The notes: generated by a model not told the origin, from the letters alone. A DNA stretch of 29,516 nucleotides from an uncultured Ruminococcus sp. (GCA_937926145.1 CALANW010000160.1:1-29516); one strand, 5' to 3'; shown: positions 14,284 to 23,960, counted from the stretch's first letter. Numbers and translations: made by a program.

Positions 14284-15243
14284 ATGAGAAACTATAATAA
14301 CAAAAACAATGATAAGGAAAAGTCAAAGCCGCAGAGCTTTACCGTTAGCGAGCCGATCGGTCTGCTCGATTTCCTTTTTGAAAATATGAAAGGCAAGGGC
14401 GTGAACAAGGTCAAGTCAACGCTCAAGTACCGTCTTGTTTCGGTGGACGGAAAGGTGACTACGCAGTTCGACTATCCGCTCAGAGCAGGTCAGGTAGTGA
14501 CTGTTGCATCGTACAAGCCCGAATACAAGCGTGACAACGTTCCGAATATGCCCGATATCATCTATGAGGATGACAATATCATCGTTGTTAACAAGCCTGC
14601 GGGAATGTTGGCTGTTGCGACCGATGAGGAAAAGGAAAACACGGCTTATCACGCCGTTACCGAATATGTCAAGCGCAAGAACCGCAATGATCGAATTTTC
14701 ATCGTTCACCGCCTTGACCGCGACACCTCGGGAATACTGCTTTTCGCCAAGAATGACACGGTGAAATTCGACCTGCAGGAGCATTGGAACGAATATGTGA
14801 AATACCGCGGCTACTGCGCCGTTGTCGAGGGTCACCCCGACCCGAAAAAGGGCAGGATAGAATCATGGCTGAAGGAAACGGACAGTATGTTCGTTTATTC
14901 TTCCCGAATAAAGGGCGACGGAAAGCTTTCCATAACGAATTATGAGGTCAAGCGTGAGAGCCGTGACTACTCGCTCGTTGCGGTGAACATCGAAACGGGA
15001 CGCAAGAATCAGATCAGAGCGCACTTCTCCGAAATGGGCTGTCCGATCGCAGGTGACAAGAAATACGGCGCTGACACAAACCCTATCCGCCGTTTGGCGC
15101 TTCATGCAGACAGACTTGTTATCTATATCCCTTATCTCGGCAAGGAAATGGAATGGAAGCTTCCCGTTCCGCCGAAGTTCCTTTTTATGATGAAGCATGA
15201 GGACGAATACAATAAGAAAGGCGGAAAGCGAAATGGCAATTAA
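14284..15243 (+). CDS. RluA-family pseudouridine synthase
   Basis: 319 aa. It isomerises specific uridines in rRNA or tRNA to pseudouridine. A basic N-terminus is followed by an S4-like RNA-binding region (about 20-80: GVNKVKSTLKYRLVSVDGK). The catalytic domain has the family signature VHRLDRDTSGILLFAK (141-156) with catalytic Asp145, and VNKPAGML (102-109) and ETGRKNQIRAHF motifs. The exact target (RluC, RluD or TruC type) cannot be decided. The ATG follows AAAAGGCGGT. The end overlaps the next gene by 11 nt. Confidence 0.93.
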   Translation: MRNYNNKNNDKEKSKPQSFTVSEPIGLLDFLFENMKGKGVNKVKSTLKYRLVSVDGKVTTQFDYPLRAGQVVTVASYKPEYKRDNVPNMPDIIYEDDNIIVVNKPAGMLAVATDEEKENTAYHAVTEYVKRKNRNDRIFIVHRLDRDTSGILLFAKNDTVKFDLQEHWNEYVKYRGYCAVVEGHPDPKKGRIESWLKETDSMFVYSSRIKGDGKLSITNYEVKRESRDYSLVAVNIETGRKNQIRAHFSEMGCPIAGDKKYGADTNPIRRLALHADRLVIYIPYLGKEMEWKLPVPPKFLFMMKHEDEYNKKGGKRNGN

Positions 15244-15682
15244 ACTTTATGAGCGCAAGGCTTTTTACTATGAGACCGATAAAATGGGCATCGTTCACCA
15301 CTCGAATTATATCCGCTGGTTCGAGGAGGCTCGCATACACTTTCTGAACGAGGTCGGCTATCCTTATGCGAAAATGGAGGAAAACGGCGTTATGATACCG
15401 GTTCTCTCGGCGAGGGCAGACTATAAAAACGCTGTCCGCTTCGATGAAACTGTGCTTATCGTGCTGAAAGTCGAGGAGTTCAACGGCTTCAAAATGCGCA
15501 TAACCTACCGAGTTATCGGCAAGGACAACGGCGAGCTCAAAGCCACGGGCGAAACCTCGCATTTCTTCACCGATATGAATTTGAAACCGCTCCGCACGAA
15601 AAAATCCCACCCCGATATTTACAAGGCTTTCGCAGACTATATCGGCGTTGATTTCCTTGAAGAGGATAATAAAAATGAGTGA
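15233..15682 (+). CDS. YbgC/FadM-type acyl-CoA thioesterase
   Basis: 149 aa, a single hot-dog (4HBT) domain that hydrolyses acyl-CoA or acyl-ACP thioesters. The signature ETDKMGIVHHSNYIRWFEEAR (residues 13-33) contains the catalytic Asp and the YbgC-type HHSNY. The start at 15233 is chosen because it aligns with the family N-terminus and follows GGCGGAAAG; it overlaps the rluA-type gene by 11 nt. The 3' end overlaps the next start by 8 nt, so it is translationally coupled. Confidence 0.92.
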   Translation: MAIKLYERKAFYYETDKMGIVHHSNYIRWFEEARIHFLNEVGYPYAKMEENGVMIPVLSARADYKNAVRFDETVLIVLKVEEFNGFKMRITYRVIGKDNGELKATGETSHFFTDMNLKPLRTKKSHPDIYKAFADYIGVDFLEEDNKNE

Positions 15683-16742
15683 AATAATGAAAATTTCGGT
15701 TGAAAATGCCGATATACGCAGGCTCGGACGAACCCTTATGCGGAACGGAACGTTATGGCTCGGCTATTCGCTGACGGGTGCGGAGTTTGACTTTGACGGG
15801 ACGAGCCTTTCGGCGGAGCTTACGACCGACTGGGTGAATGACGAGGCTTGGAAAGAGAATTTTCAGCCTTATATGGCTGTGCTTGTGAACGGAAAGCTTT
15901 TAAAGCGTTTCGCTGTCAGCGAGGGGACAGCCGAATATGAGCTTTACCGCAGTGAAAAGGCGGAAAAAGTCCGCATCAGGCTTGTGAAGCTTTCGGAAAA
16001 CGCCTTTTCAAAGGTTGGAGTGCTGTCTTTCAGCGCGGACGGAAAGCTGACGGCGACAAAGCCTTGTTCCGAGCGCAGGATAGAATTTGTCGGCGACTCG
16101 ATAACCTGCGGTTTCGGCATTGAGGGCAAGTCGGTATGCGACAATTTCAAGACATCGACCGAAAATCCGCTCATAAACTATGCTTCGCTCACGGCGAATG
16201 AACTTGGCGCGGAATATCAGCTCACCTCTTGGACTGCGATAGGTGTTTACTCGAACTCGGTCAAGGACGAGAGCGTGACCGAACCCGACAACGCCTGGAC
16301 AATGCCCGTTATATATGACTACACCGACAAGGCTGTTGACGGTATGCTTGGGAATGAACCCGAAATGTGGGAATTTTCACGCTTTGCGCCGCAGCTTATC
16401 GTTGTCAATCTTGGAACGAACGACAAGGATTTCACAAGGGGAATACCCGAGCGCACGGCGGCGTTTGAAAACTGCTATCGTGAATTTATTGCACATATCC
16501 GCGAGAAAAATCCGCAGGCGCACATTATATGTGCACTCGGAGCAATGGGTCAGGAGCTTTTGCCGCAGATCGAAAATGCTGTAAAATCGCTTGCTGATGA
16601 GAGGATAACCTCGCTCGGTTTTGAGGTTCAGCGCGAGGAGGACGGCATCGGTTCGGAATGGCACCCGAGCACCGTAACTCACCGTAAAATGGCGGACAAG
16701 CTTATTGCCGAAATAAAACGGCTTGGCATCTTTAAGGAGTAA
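15675..16742 (+). CDS. CE2-like carbohydrate esterase (SGNH/GDSL hydrolase)
   Basis: 355 aa, no signal peptide. The N-terminal part (1-125) is a beta-sandwich rich in alternating hydrophobics, as in CE2 acetylxylan esterases. The SGNH hydrolase domain follows with nucleophile Ser142 in FVGDSITCGFG, block GTND at 247-250 and the catalytic His330 in EWHPS. CE2 enzymes remove acetyl groups from plant polysaccharides or oligosaccharides. The lack of a signal peptide suggests a cytoplasmic substrate, such as imported acetylated oligosaccharides. AAGAGGA lies before the ATG at 15675, which overlaps the thioesterase stop. Confidence 0.88.
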   Translation: MSEIMKISVENADIRRLGRTLMRNGTLWLGYSLTGAEFDFDGTSLSAELTTDWVNDEAWKENFQPYMAVLVNGKLLKRFAVSEGTAEYELYRSEKAEKVRIRLVKLSENAFSKVGVLSFSADGKLTATKPCSERRIEFVGDSITCGFGIEGKSVCDNFKTSTENPLINYASLTANELGAEYQLTSWTAIGVYSNSVKDESVTEPDNAWTMPVIYDYTDKAVDGMLGNEPEMWEFSRFAPQLIVVNLGTNDKDFTRGIPERTAAFENCYREFIAHIREKNPQAHIICALGAMGQELLPQIENAVKSLADERITSLGFEVQREEDGIGSEWHPSTVTHRKMADKLIAEIKRLGIFKE

Positions 16743-16745
16743 AAA

Positions 16746-17978
16746 ATGTCAAATTCTTATGACTGTATAATAGTAGGCGGCGGAGCTGCGGGAATGATGG
16801 CTGCTATAACAGCCGCAGGACTGGGAAAAAGTACGCTGCTGCTCGAAAAAATGAACCGCTGCGGCAAGAAGATATCCATAACGGGAAAGGGTCGCTGCAA
16901 CGTCACGAACAACTGCACTTCGGACGATTTCTTCGCGAATATCCCGACGAATCCGAGGTTTCTCTACTCGGCTTATGCAGGCTTCAACTCGCAGGATTGT
17001 ATGGACTTTTTTGAAAGGCTCGGTGTTCCGCTCAAAACGGAGCGTGGAAACCGTGTTTTTCCCGTCAGCGACAAGGCGGAGGATATCGTCCGTGCGCTTG
17101 AACAGGGCTGCGAAGATTACGGCGTGAACAGGATATTTTCAAAGGTGACGGAGATAATCGCCGAGGACGGCGCTGTAAATGGCGTAAAGTGCGGCAGCAG
17201 GACATATTTCGCTCCGTCCGTACTCATCGCAACGGGCGGAAAGTCCTATCCCGGAACGGGTTCGGACGGTGACGGCTACCGCTTCGCTGAGGAGCTTGGA
17301 CACACTGTAACGGACATAAAACCGTCACTTGTGCCTATCGAATCGGACGATGATTACTGCCGCGATATGATGGGACTTTCGCTGAAAAATGTTGTGCTCA
17401 CGCTCAAAGACACGGTGAAAAACAAGGTCGTTTTCTCCGAAATGGGGGAGATGCTTTTCACGCACTTCGGTGTATCTGGTCCGCTCGTTCTGAGTGCATC
17501 GAGCCATATTCCGCAGGTCGAAAGCGGACGCTACATTTTCTATATCGACCTAAAGCCTGCGCTTGATGAGAAAAAGCTGGACGAGAGGATACTGCGTGAT
17601 TTCAAGGAGATTCCGAACCGAATTTTTGCAAACTCGCTTTCAAAGCTTCTCCCGTCGAAAATGATACCGACGGTCGTTGAGCTTTCGGGCATCGACGGTG
17701 AAAAGCAGGTCAACTCCGTCACAAAGCAGGAGCGTCAGCGGCTCGTTTCACTTCTGAAAGCTTTTCCCGTGCATATACGGAGCTTCCGTCCGATAGCCGA
17801 GGCGATAGTTACGAGCGGCGGCGTTAAGGTCAGTGAGGTTTCGCCGAAAACAATGGAGTCAAAGCTTGTAAAGGGACTTTACTTTGCAGGCGAAGTTCTC
17901 GATGTGGACGGCTACACGGGCGGCTTCAATTTGCAGATAGCGTTCTCAACGGGCTGCCTTGCAGGAGAGAATATGTGA
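16746..17978 (+). CDS. BaiN/HI0933-family FAD-dependent oxidoreductase
   Basis: 410 aa flavoprotein. The N-terminal Rossmann motif is CIIVGGGAAGMMAA (7-20), followed by the family hallmark GKKISITGKGRCNVTN (40-55). ATGGKSYPGTGSDG lies near 165-178, and the C-terminal FAD contact is YFAGEVLDVDGYTGGFNLQ (about 379-397). The family contains BaiN bile-acid-pathway reductase and many enzymes of unknown substrate, so a bile-acid role should not be assumed. It begins 3 nt after the esterase stop, with AAGGAG inside the end of that gene. Confidence 0.92.
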   Translation: MSNSYDCIIVGGGAAGMMAAITAAGLGKSTLLLEKMNRCGKKISITGKGRCNVTNNCTSDDFFANIPTNPRFLYSAYAGFNSQDCMDFFERLGVPLKTERGNRVFPVSDKAEDIVRALEQGCEDYGVNRIFSKVTEIIAEDGAVNGVKCGSRTYFAPSVLIATGGKSYPGTGSDGDGYRFAEELGHTVTDIKPSLVPIESDDDYCRDMMGLSLKNVVLTLKDTVKNKVVFSEMGEMLFTHFGVSGPLVLSASSHIPQVESGRYIFYIDLKPALDEKKLDERILRDFKEIPNRIFANSLSKLLPSKMIPTVVELSGIDGEKQVNSVTKQERQRLVSLLKAFPVHIRSFRPIAEAIVTSGGVKVSEVSPKTMESKLVKGLYFAGEVLDVDGYTGGFNLQIAFSTGCLAGENM

Positions 17979-18745
17979 TGAGCGGCGAACAAAGCATCTC
18001 GGGCGGATTCGGGCGGAACAACCGAATAGAACTGCTCGATCTTCTGCGCGGAATTTCGCTAATTTATGTGATGTTTTATCACCTTTGCTATGACCTTATA
18101 ACTGTAAAGGGTGTGAACATTACATTCTTCGGCGCAAGGTGGTTCGAGGTTCTGCACGATGCGTTCCTTGCATTGCTTATAATCGTTTCGGGAATATGCA
18201 GTTCATTCTCGCACGACAGTGTGCGCAGGGGAGCGGTGCTGTTCTTTATGGGCAGTATTTTCACGATAGTGACCGACCTTTTTATGCATGATCAGGTCGC
18301 AGTGTTCGGAGCGCTTTCATTTTTCGGCGTGATGATGATGCTCTGCGGACTGGCAAGGCCGATAATTCGGCGAATAGACTGGCGGATTCTGCTCGCGTTG
18401 AGCCTGCTGTTATATTTCGTGACGATAGATTTCGTGGATAAGGGCGGTCTACTGCACTTATTTTTCACCGATATAAAGCTAAATTTGCCCGAAAATTCGC
18501 AATATTCTTATACGATAGGTATATTGCCCGACGGATTTTACTCTTCGGATTACTTTCCGCTTATCCCGAACGGCTTTTTATACATTGTGGGAGCGGCACT
18601 TTCACGCCCGATAGCGGAAAAAAAGTTCCCGAGCTTCTTCTATGGGCGGATAAATGCACACGCTGTAAACTTCATCGGAAGATACTCGCTTTGGTTCTAT
18701 GTTATTCATCAGCCGATGTTCCTCGGCATTTTGTATTTGTTTTGA
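17978..18745 (+). CDS. DUF1624/HGSNAT-like membrane protein
   Basis: About 255 aa with six to seven transmembrane segments. It begins RIELLDLLRGISLIYVMFYH, the typical start of the heparan-alpha-glucosaminide N-acetyltransferase-like (DUF1624) and acyltransferase-3 superfamily, and ends with SLWFYVIHQPMFLGILYLF, the conserved last helix with its His. It may move acyl groups across the membrane to a sugar. The ATG at 17978 overlaps the preceding TGA by 1 nt; a GTG at 17975 is an alternative. AGGAG lies 7-10 nt upstream. Confidence 0.85.
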   Translation: MSGEQSISGGFGRNNRIELLDLLRGISLIYVMFYHLCYDLITVKGVNITFFGARWFEVLHDAFLALLIIVSGICSSFSHDSVRRGAVLFFMGSIFTIVTDLFMHDQVAVFGALSFFGVMMMLCGLARPIIRRIDWRILLALSLLLYFVTIDFVDKGGLLHLFFTDIKLNLPENSQYSYTIGILPDGFYSSDYFPLIPNGFLYIVGAALSRPIAEKKFPSFFYGRINAHAVNFIGRYSLWFYVIHQPMFLGILYLF

Positions 18746-18756
18746 AAGGTTAAATT

Positions 18757-19641
<885 letters not shown>

Positions 19642-19726
19642 TCTTGCTCCGCTTTTTTACGACAGAAAAAATATTTTTATCAGAATAGGACGGCTGGATT
19701 TAGAATTATCGGAATGTTGGGGATAA

Positions 19727-19748
19727 AACGCCGCAAAATTGCGGCGTT
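19727..19748 (+). terminator. Hairpin after ksgA
   Basis: AACGCCGCAA and TTGCGGCGTT form a 10-bp stem with a 2-nt centre, followed by CTCGGTTTTCG, a weak U-tract. It is a likely terminator of the six-gene operon. Confidence 0.6.
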
Positions 19749-19762
19749 CTCGGTTTTCGTAG

Positions 19763-19783
19763 GGGCGGATTCTATATCCGCCC
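19763..19783. repeat. Palindromic intergenic repeat, copy 2
   Basis: GGGCGGAT, a 5-nt loop TCTAT, then ATCCGCCC. It is the relative, in opposite orientation, of 12243-12263. It lies between two inverted heptamer repeats (19608-19639 and 19878-19888). Confidence 0.75.
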
Positions 19784-19846
19784 GATGATTGTGCAAAAAT
19801 TTTGCATAAAATCGATATAAAATGTATGGGACAGGTCACCCGTCCC

Positions 19847-19865
19847 GCGCCGTAAGGCGTTTTTA
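19847..19865 (+). terminator. Small terminator-like hairpin before cmk
   Basis: CGCC-GTAA-GGCG followed by TTTTT. Just before it lies a second stem (GGGAC...GTCCC with inner GGT/ACC, about 19828-19846). They may be part of the repeat element rather than a working terminator. Confidence 0.45.
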
Positions 19866-19877
19866 CGAATTTAAAAT

Positions 19878-19888
19878 AATTCCGAATT
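19878..19888. repeat. Inverted heptamer remnant upstream of cmk
   Basis: AATTCCGAATT, the reverse-orientation partner of the ksgA heptamers, 25 nt before the cmk ATG. Together the two bracket 19608-19888. Confidence 0.55.
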
Positions 19889-19913
19889 AAATCTAAGGAG
19901 AGGGTTGTTTAAA

Positions 19914-20600
19914 ATGTCAAAGGTATATAACATTGCAATAGACGGACCTGCAGGGGCAGGAAAAAGCACGATAGCAAAGGCTGCCGCAAAGCAGCTCGGG
20001 TTCATTTATGTTGACACTGGCGCGCTATACAGAGCGGTCGCTTTTGAGATGATATCGAGGGGAATTTCGCCGAGCGACAAGGATAAGGTCGTTGCCGAAC
20101 TCGGTAAATTCGGCGTTGGCTTCTTCTCGCTCCGCTTCATTGACGGAGTTCAGCACGTTTTTTCGGGCGAAAAGGACGTTTCGGATTTCATTCGTACTCC
20201 CGAGGTTTCAATGGGAGCATCGGCAGTTTCGGCTATACCTGAGGTGCGAAAGTTCCTCTTCGACTTACAGCGAAGCATTGCTGCCGAAAACAATGTGATA
20301 ATGGACGGACGCGACATCGGAACGGTGGTTTTGCCGAATGCCGACCTTAAAATTTTCCTTACGGCTTCGGCGGAAGTCCGTGCAGACCGCCGCTTTAAGG
20401 AGCTTGCCGAAAAACCGAACTGCCCGACCTATGAGCAGGTTCTTGCCGATATCAAACAGCGCGACTACAACGATATGCACCGTGATGTTTCACCCTTAAA
20501 GCAGGCTGATGACGTTGTTCTTGCGGACACCTCGGAGCTTGATCTTGAGGGTGCGATAGCACTCGTTGTTTCGATGATAAAGGAAAAATGCCCGCTTTGA
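19914..20600 (+). CDS. cmk: Cytidylate kinase
   Basis: 228 aa. It phosphorylates CMP and dCMP with ATP. The P-loop GPAGAGKST spans 11-19, followed by YVDTGALYRA (32-41), the MDGRDIGTVV motif near 127-136 and the C-terminal RDYNDMHRDVSPLKQADD. Length is normal. The ATG at 19914 follows AAGGAGAGGG; a TTG at 19905 would sit too close to that site. The gene often precedes ispH or rpsA in Clostridia, but here the next gene is an SLH protein. Confidence 0.95.
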   Translation: MSKVYNIAIDGPAGAGKSTIAKAAAKQLGFIYVDTGALYRAVAFEMISRGISPSDKDKVVAELGKFGVGFFSLRFIDGVQHVFSGEKDVSDFIRTPEVSMGASAVSAIPEVRKFLFDLQRSIAAENNVIMDGRDIGTVVLPNADLKIFLTASAEVRADRRFKELAEKPNCPTYEQVLADIKQRDYNDMHRDVSPLKQADDVVLADTSELDLEGAIALVVSMIKEKCPL

Positions 20601-21007
20601 TTTTGTACAAATGCGACAAGGATTTCACTTATTTTTGTAAAGATATACAAACCTCAGAAAAATTTTTCAGAAAATGAAAAATTCGGGGCTGTTAAATTGT
20701 TTTATAAGTGTAAAGGGTGAAATGATCCGCAGAACGGATAGATCAATTGTGGGATTTTGCTTTAGAAGTTTTGCGGATCGCTTTTACACATTTATTCGCA
20801 GAAAATACAGCATCGGGCTATAACTGTTCACAACAAAATTGCCCTTGGGAGGTATTGTTCGGCGAATAGTCGGGAAATGTTCTTTAAGGTTTCCTATGCA
20901 AATATCCTCGGGAACCGTTGAAAAATGTTTCAATGTATTTCCGAGGATAATTTTTTCAAAGATGATCTTTTAACAAAAAGACTTGGACAAATGAAAGGAG
21001 CAGAAAT
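20601..21007 (+). other. Structured 5' leader of the SLH-protein gene
   Basis: The 407 bases hold no convincing gene. An imperfect long-range stem pairs GTGTAAA and GATCCGCAGAAC (20708-20735) with GTTTTGCGGATC and TTTACAC (20768-20789). Within its left arm a competing local hairpin ATCCG-CAGAA-CGGAT is possible. A second stem, TATTCGC...GCGAATA, spans about 20793-20868. A terminator-like hairpin at 20903-20956 lies 50 nt before the ATG. This is the layout of a transcription attenuator or riboswitch, but no known class could be matched by eye. Confidence 0.45.
20903..20956 (+). terminator. Terminator-like hairpin in the SLH gene leader
   Basis: TATCCTCGG (20903-20911) pairs with CCGAGGATA (20941-20949), with an inner GTTGAAA/TTTCAAT stem, followed by ATTTTTTC. 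It sits between the structured leader and the gene, so read-through must be possible for expression. Confidence 0.65.
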
Positions 21008-23308
21008 ATGAAAACAAACACTATCGCAAAGATCGCTGCCGCTGCAATGGCAGTGATGATGACCGTCAGCGCAGGAGCAGTTCCCGTATTGGCGGCCTCA
21101 AACAGCAGTTCATCGAGCACATCTTCGCAGAGCGAAACAAAGAAGCAGAAAGCTATGAAAACGGCTCTGACCGTTGTGAAAAAGAGGGTTAAGATACCAG
21201 ACAGGCTGACCGAATTCAACTATAGTATGTCAACATCATACGGAACGGAAGCCTTCACCTTTACATGGCGCGACAAGGAATACAAAGAAAGTATTGAAAT
21301 TTTTTATGCCAATGACATCATACTTTCATACAATTATTACGACAACCGAGATAGCGGCAAGGACGTAAAGCAAAGCTTTGCACAGCTCACCGACGCACAG
21401 CTTATCGACTATGCAAAAAAGGCGTTCAAAATGCTTGACCCCGATCTTGCAAACAAGGGCAAATACAGCGTTGACAGCATCGATCTTTTCGGCGATACTG
21501 CAGCGGTAAAGCTTGACCGTATGGAGAATGGTGTTGCGGTCGAGGGCAACGGCGGTACTATTGTAGTAAACAAGAACACGGGCGAACTCGTTTCAATGAA
21601 CATCGAGTGGTTCTGGAACGGCACGAAGTATGGCAGCACGGCTTCAAAGCTTACCGCTGACGAAGCAAGGGCAAAGTACAAGTCGCTCACAACGCTCACG
21701 CCGATATACCGTATCGTCAGCGAATACAATGAAAAAACGGATAAGTATGAGCAGAAAGCGGTTCTTTTGTATCTCCCGAGCTTTACCGATGAGATCGATG
21801 CTGTAACGGGCAAGCCGTCAACTATCTGGGACGATATGAATAGTGATAAAGGCATCAGAAATTTTAGTCACAATTATTATAACTCAATGGCAGATGGCGT
21901 AGAAACTGCCGCTGATGTTGCTTATGATGATGCAGGTGATGACGGAGTTGAGTTCACCGAAGCCGAGCTTAAAGAGATAACGGCTGATGAGGGGCTGCTC
22001 AAAAAGGACGAAATAACGGCACTTCTCAACAAGGATAAATACACGAAGATGCCCGATTATGTTGTGCTTGAGTATGCAAATCTTTACAAAAACGAGGACA
22101 CGGGCGAATACTACTATATTATCGATTATCGTGGCGGTGACGATGCCATCGTTGATGTCGGAATTGATGTAGATGAGGCTGTAGATGACGTGGACGTTCA
22201 GGACGATACGGACATAGCGGTGGAAGATGTTGGCGTAGATATAAATACGAACCCAAAAGAACCGTATTTCTATATGTCCGTAAAAGTCAATGCAAAAACG
22301 GGCAAGGTCGACAATTTCAGCAAGTCCTATGATAATTATTTTGACAGCAGCAAGAAATACCCCGTAAATGCAAATGCGAAGATCGCAGCGGCAGCCGCAA
22401 AGCATTTCTATGGTGATATTTTCGGTGAATATAAGGCTGATGAAAGAAACAGCGAGCCATGCCATTTTTACACCGACCGCAACGGCAAGACAGTATACAC
22501 CGAAAGCAGCAGAACATACTATTACAACCGTTATGTTAACGGTGTGCAGGTCGAGGGCGATACCATAAGGATAAATGTTGACATCTCGGGTGATGTCAGA
22601 TCGATCTCATACAGATACACAGAAGTAAAATTTCCGTCCGTGCCGAAATTCGACAATGACAAGGCATTTGAGCAGCTTTTCAAGCAGATAAAGCTCAGAT
22701 ATTACTATGACGGCTACTACAAGAAGGACGGAACAGTCAAGACTTATCTTCTTTACGATATCAACGATTATATCCTCGACAGCAAGTACCGTGTTGTAGA
22801 ATGGGACGGCACTCCGCTCCCTGCCGAGAGAGATGACAACACCGATTACACGGACATCAGCGGCATCGCGCAGGAAAATGCGATAAAAACGCTTGCAAGA
22901 TACGGCATCACGCTTGAAACCAAAAACGGAAAGTTTGACCCGAACTCAAAGCTCACCGACAAGGAGTTCGCGACGGTTATTTACAAAGCAACGCGCAACT
23001 ATGTGCCTTACTATGTTGAGGACGGCAACTATCAGAAAGAAGAAAAGGCTGTAACGCTCACCAAAAAGGAAGCCGCAAAGGTATTCGTTGATGTTTACGG
23101 CGGTTCTGATTATGCTGAGTTAAAGGGCATCTACCGTGCGCCGTTCAAGGACGTTGCTGTATCGGACGATTATGTAGGCTACATTGCGATAGCAAAGGCT
23201 CTCGGTTTTGCAAGTGCAGACAAGAACGGAAACTACTCGCCGAACAAGGTTCTCACGAGGGCGCAGGCTATGCAGATGATATATGATTATATCAAAAGAC
23301 TGAAATAA
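21008..23308 (+). CDS. Secreted cell-wall protein with YcdB-like and SLH domains
   Basis: 766 aa. A signal peptide (about 1-30, ending VPVLAA) is followed by a Ser-rich spacer. Two stretches (about 110-270 and 440-590) have the PepSY-like YcdB/YcdC pattern: LTDAQLIDYAKKAFKML..., then AVKLDRMENGVAVEGNGGTIVVNKNTGELVSMN, and later YNRYVNGVQVEGDTIRINVDISGDVRSISY. At 380-412 lies an Asp/Val-rich low-complexity insert. The C-terminal about 150 residues hold at least two S-layer homology domains (ARYGITLE...FDPNSKLTDKEFATVIY and FKDVAVSDDYVGYIAIAKALGF...NKVLTRAQAMQMIYDYI), which attach to pyruvylated wall polymers. GAAAGGAG precedes the ATG. Function beyond wall anchoring is unknown. Confidence 0.85.
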   Translation: MKTNTIAKIAAAAMAVMMTVSAGAVPVLAASNSSSSSTSSQSETKKQKAMKTALTVVKKRVKIPDRLTEFNYSMSTSYGTEAFTFTWRDKEYKESIEIFYANDIILSYNYYDNRDSGKDVKQSFAQLTDAQLIDYAKKAFKMLDPDLANKGKYSVDSIDLFGDTAAVKLDRMENGVAVEGNGGTIVVNKNTGELVSMNIEWFWNGTKYGSTASKLTADEARAKYKSLTTLTPIYRIVSEYNEKTDKYEQKAVLLYLPSFTDEIDAVTGKPSTIWDDMNSDKGIRNFSHNYYNSMADGVETAADVAYDDAGDDGVEFTEAELKEITADEGLLKKDEITALLNKDKYTKMPDYVVLEYANLYKNEDTGEYYYIIDYRGGDDAIVDVGIDVDEAVDDVDVQDDTDIAVEDVGVDINTNPKEPYFYMSVKVNAKTGKVDNFSKSYDNYFDSSKKYPVNANAKIAAAAAKHFYGDIFGEYKADERNSEPCHFYTDRNGKTVYTESSRTYYYNRYVNGVQVEGDTIRINVDISGDVRSISYRYTEVKFPSVPKFDNDKAFEQLFKQIKLRYYYDGYYKKDGTVKTYLLYDINDYILDSKYRVVEWDGTPLPAERDDNTDYTDISGIAQENAIKTLARYGITLETKNGKFDPNSKLTDKEFATVIYKATRNYVPYYVEDGNYQKEEKAVTLTKKEAAKVFVDVYGGSDYAELKGIYRAPFKDVAVSDDYVGYIAIAKALGFASADKNGNYSPNKVLTRAQAMQMIYDYIKRLK

Positions 23309-23383
23309 TGCGTAATGCTTAATGCATAAGTTTTCTTAATGTAAATTTGCAGTGTAAACCAATTATTGTTAAGGGTTATAAAT

Positions 23384-23414
23384 AACGGACTGTCACAGAT
23401 TGTGGCAGTCCGTT
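23384..23414. terminator. Shared terminator between SLH gene and toxN
   Basis: AACGGACTG-T-CACA pairs with TGTG-G-CAGTCCGTT across a GAT loop, a 14-bp stem. It lies 3 nt beyond the toxN stop codon on the minus strand and 75 nt after the SLH stop on the plus strand, so it can end both converging transcripts. Confidence 0.75.
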
Positions 23415-23417
23415 TAT

Positions 23418-23939
23418 TTATGTTTCAATATCAAGCCGATTTTTGGTACAGTAATTTATGTATGCCTGCTCCAAAAGCTTAAAGTCACAGGAGTTTTTTA
23501 CAAGCTGTTCATTGACCTTATTTGTTACTCGGAAATATGTTTTTTGAGCTTGTTTAAAAATTTTATCCCGTTCTCTTCTGCAAAATGCTAATTCCTTGGA
23601 AATATGAACCTTGCTGTATTCGCTGTTTATAGCTTTTATGTCAAGTTTATTTAAACAAGCGAGCGGCACGGGGAGCATATACGCAAAACGAAGTGAACCA
23701 AGTACGTCTGAACGGTTCTTTTTATCCCGAATCAAAATAACATCTTCCTGCTTTTTATTATAAGATGAAACGGGGGCAAAATAGGACATACCGTTGATAT
23801 TCATTATCGCTCCGAATACAAATTTGTTGGAGGTTTTATACTGTATATTCGGTACGCAGGTATGCCCGATTTGCTCACATTCATATTTTTTTAGAAAATC
23901 AATATAATCCTCTTTAATGTAATAAAAGTAAATATCCAT
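23418..23939 (-). CDS. toxN: Type III toxin, ToxN/AbiQ-family endoribonuclease
   Basis: 173 aa, the usual ToxN/AbiQ size. The N-terminus MDIYFYYIKEDYIDFLKKYE matches the family opening (M-x-FY-x-I-x-x-x-YI-x-x-L). FGAIMNINGMSYFAPVSSY (42-60) holds the family's AP-[TS]-S active-site loop, GSLRFAYMLPVP (81-92) matches the LINLKFMIPI strand, a basic helix KELAFCRRERDKIFKQAQKT follows, and CDFKLLEQAYINY (151-163) matches the C-terminal CNFSLLEEKY. ToxN cleaves RNA until its repeat RNA ToxI inhibits it. The ATG at 23939 follows GGAGA; the upstream frame has no ribosome site of its own. Directly upstream lie the terminator-like hairpin, ToxI repeats and consensus promoter. Base composition is more AT-rich than the neighbours, which suggests transfer. 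Confidence 0.88.
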   Translation of the reverse strand: MDIYFYYIKEDYIDFLKKYECEQIGHTCVPNIQYKTSNKFVFGAIMNINGMSYFAPVSSYNKKQEDVILIRDKKNRSDVLGSLRFAYMLPVPLACLNKLDIKAINSEYSKVHISKELAFCRRERDKIFKQAQKTYFRVTNKVNEQLVKNSCDFKLLEQAYINYCTKNRLDIET

Positions 23940-23960
23940 AAATTCTCCGATATAAACCAA

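Noticed and set aside
20601..21007. T-box or ydaO-type riboswitch before the SLH gene
   Set aside because: Neither the T-box GGUGG/antiterminator words nor recognisable ydaO conserved segments were found, so it is left unassigned.
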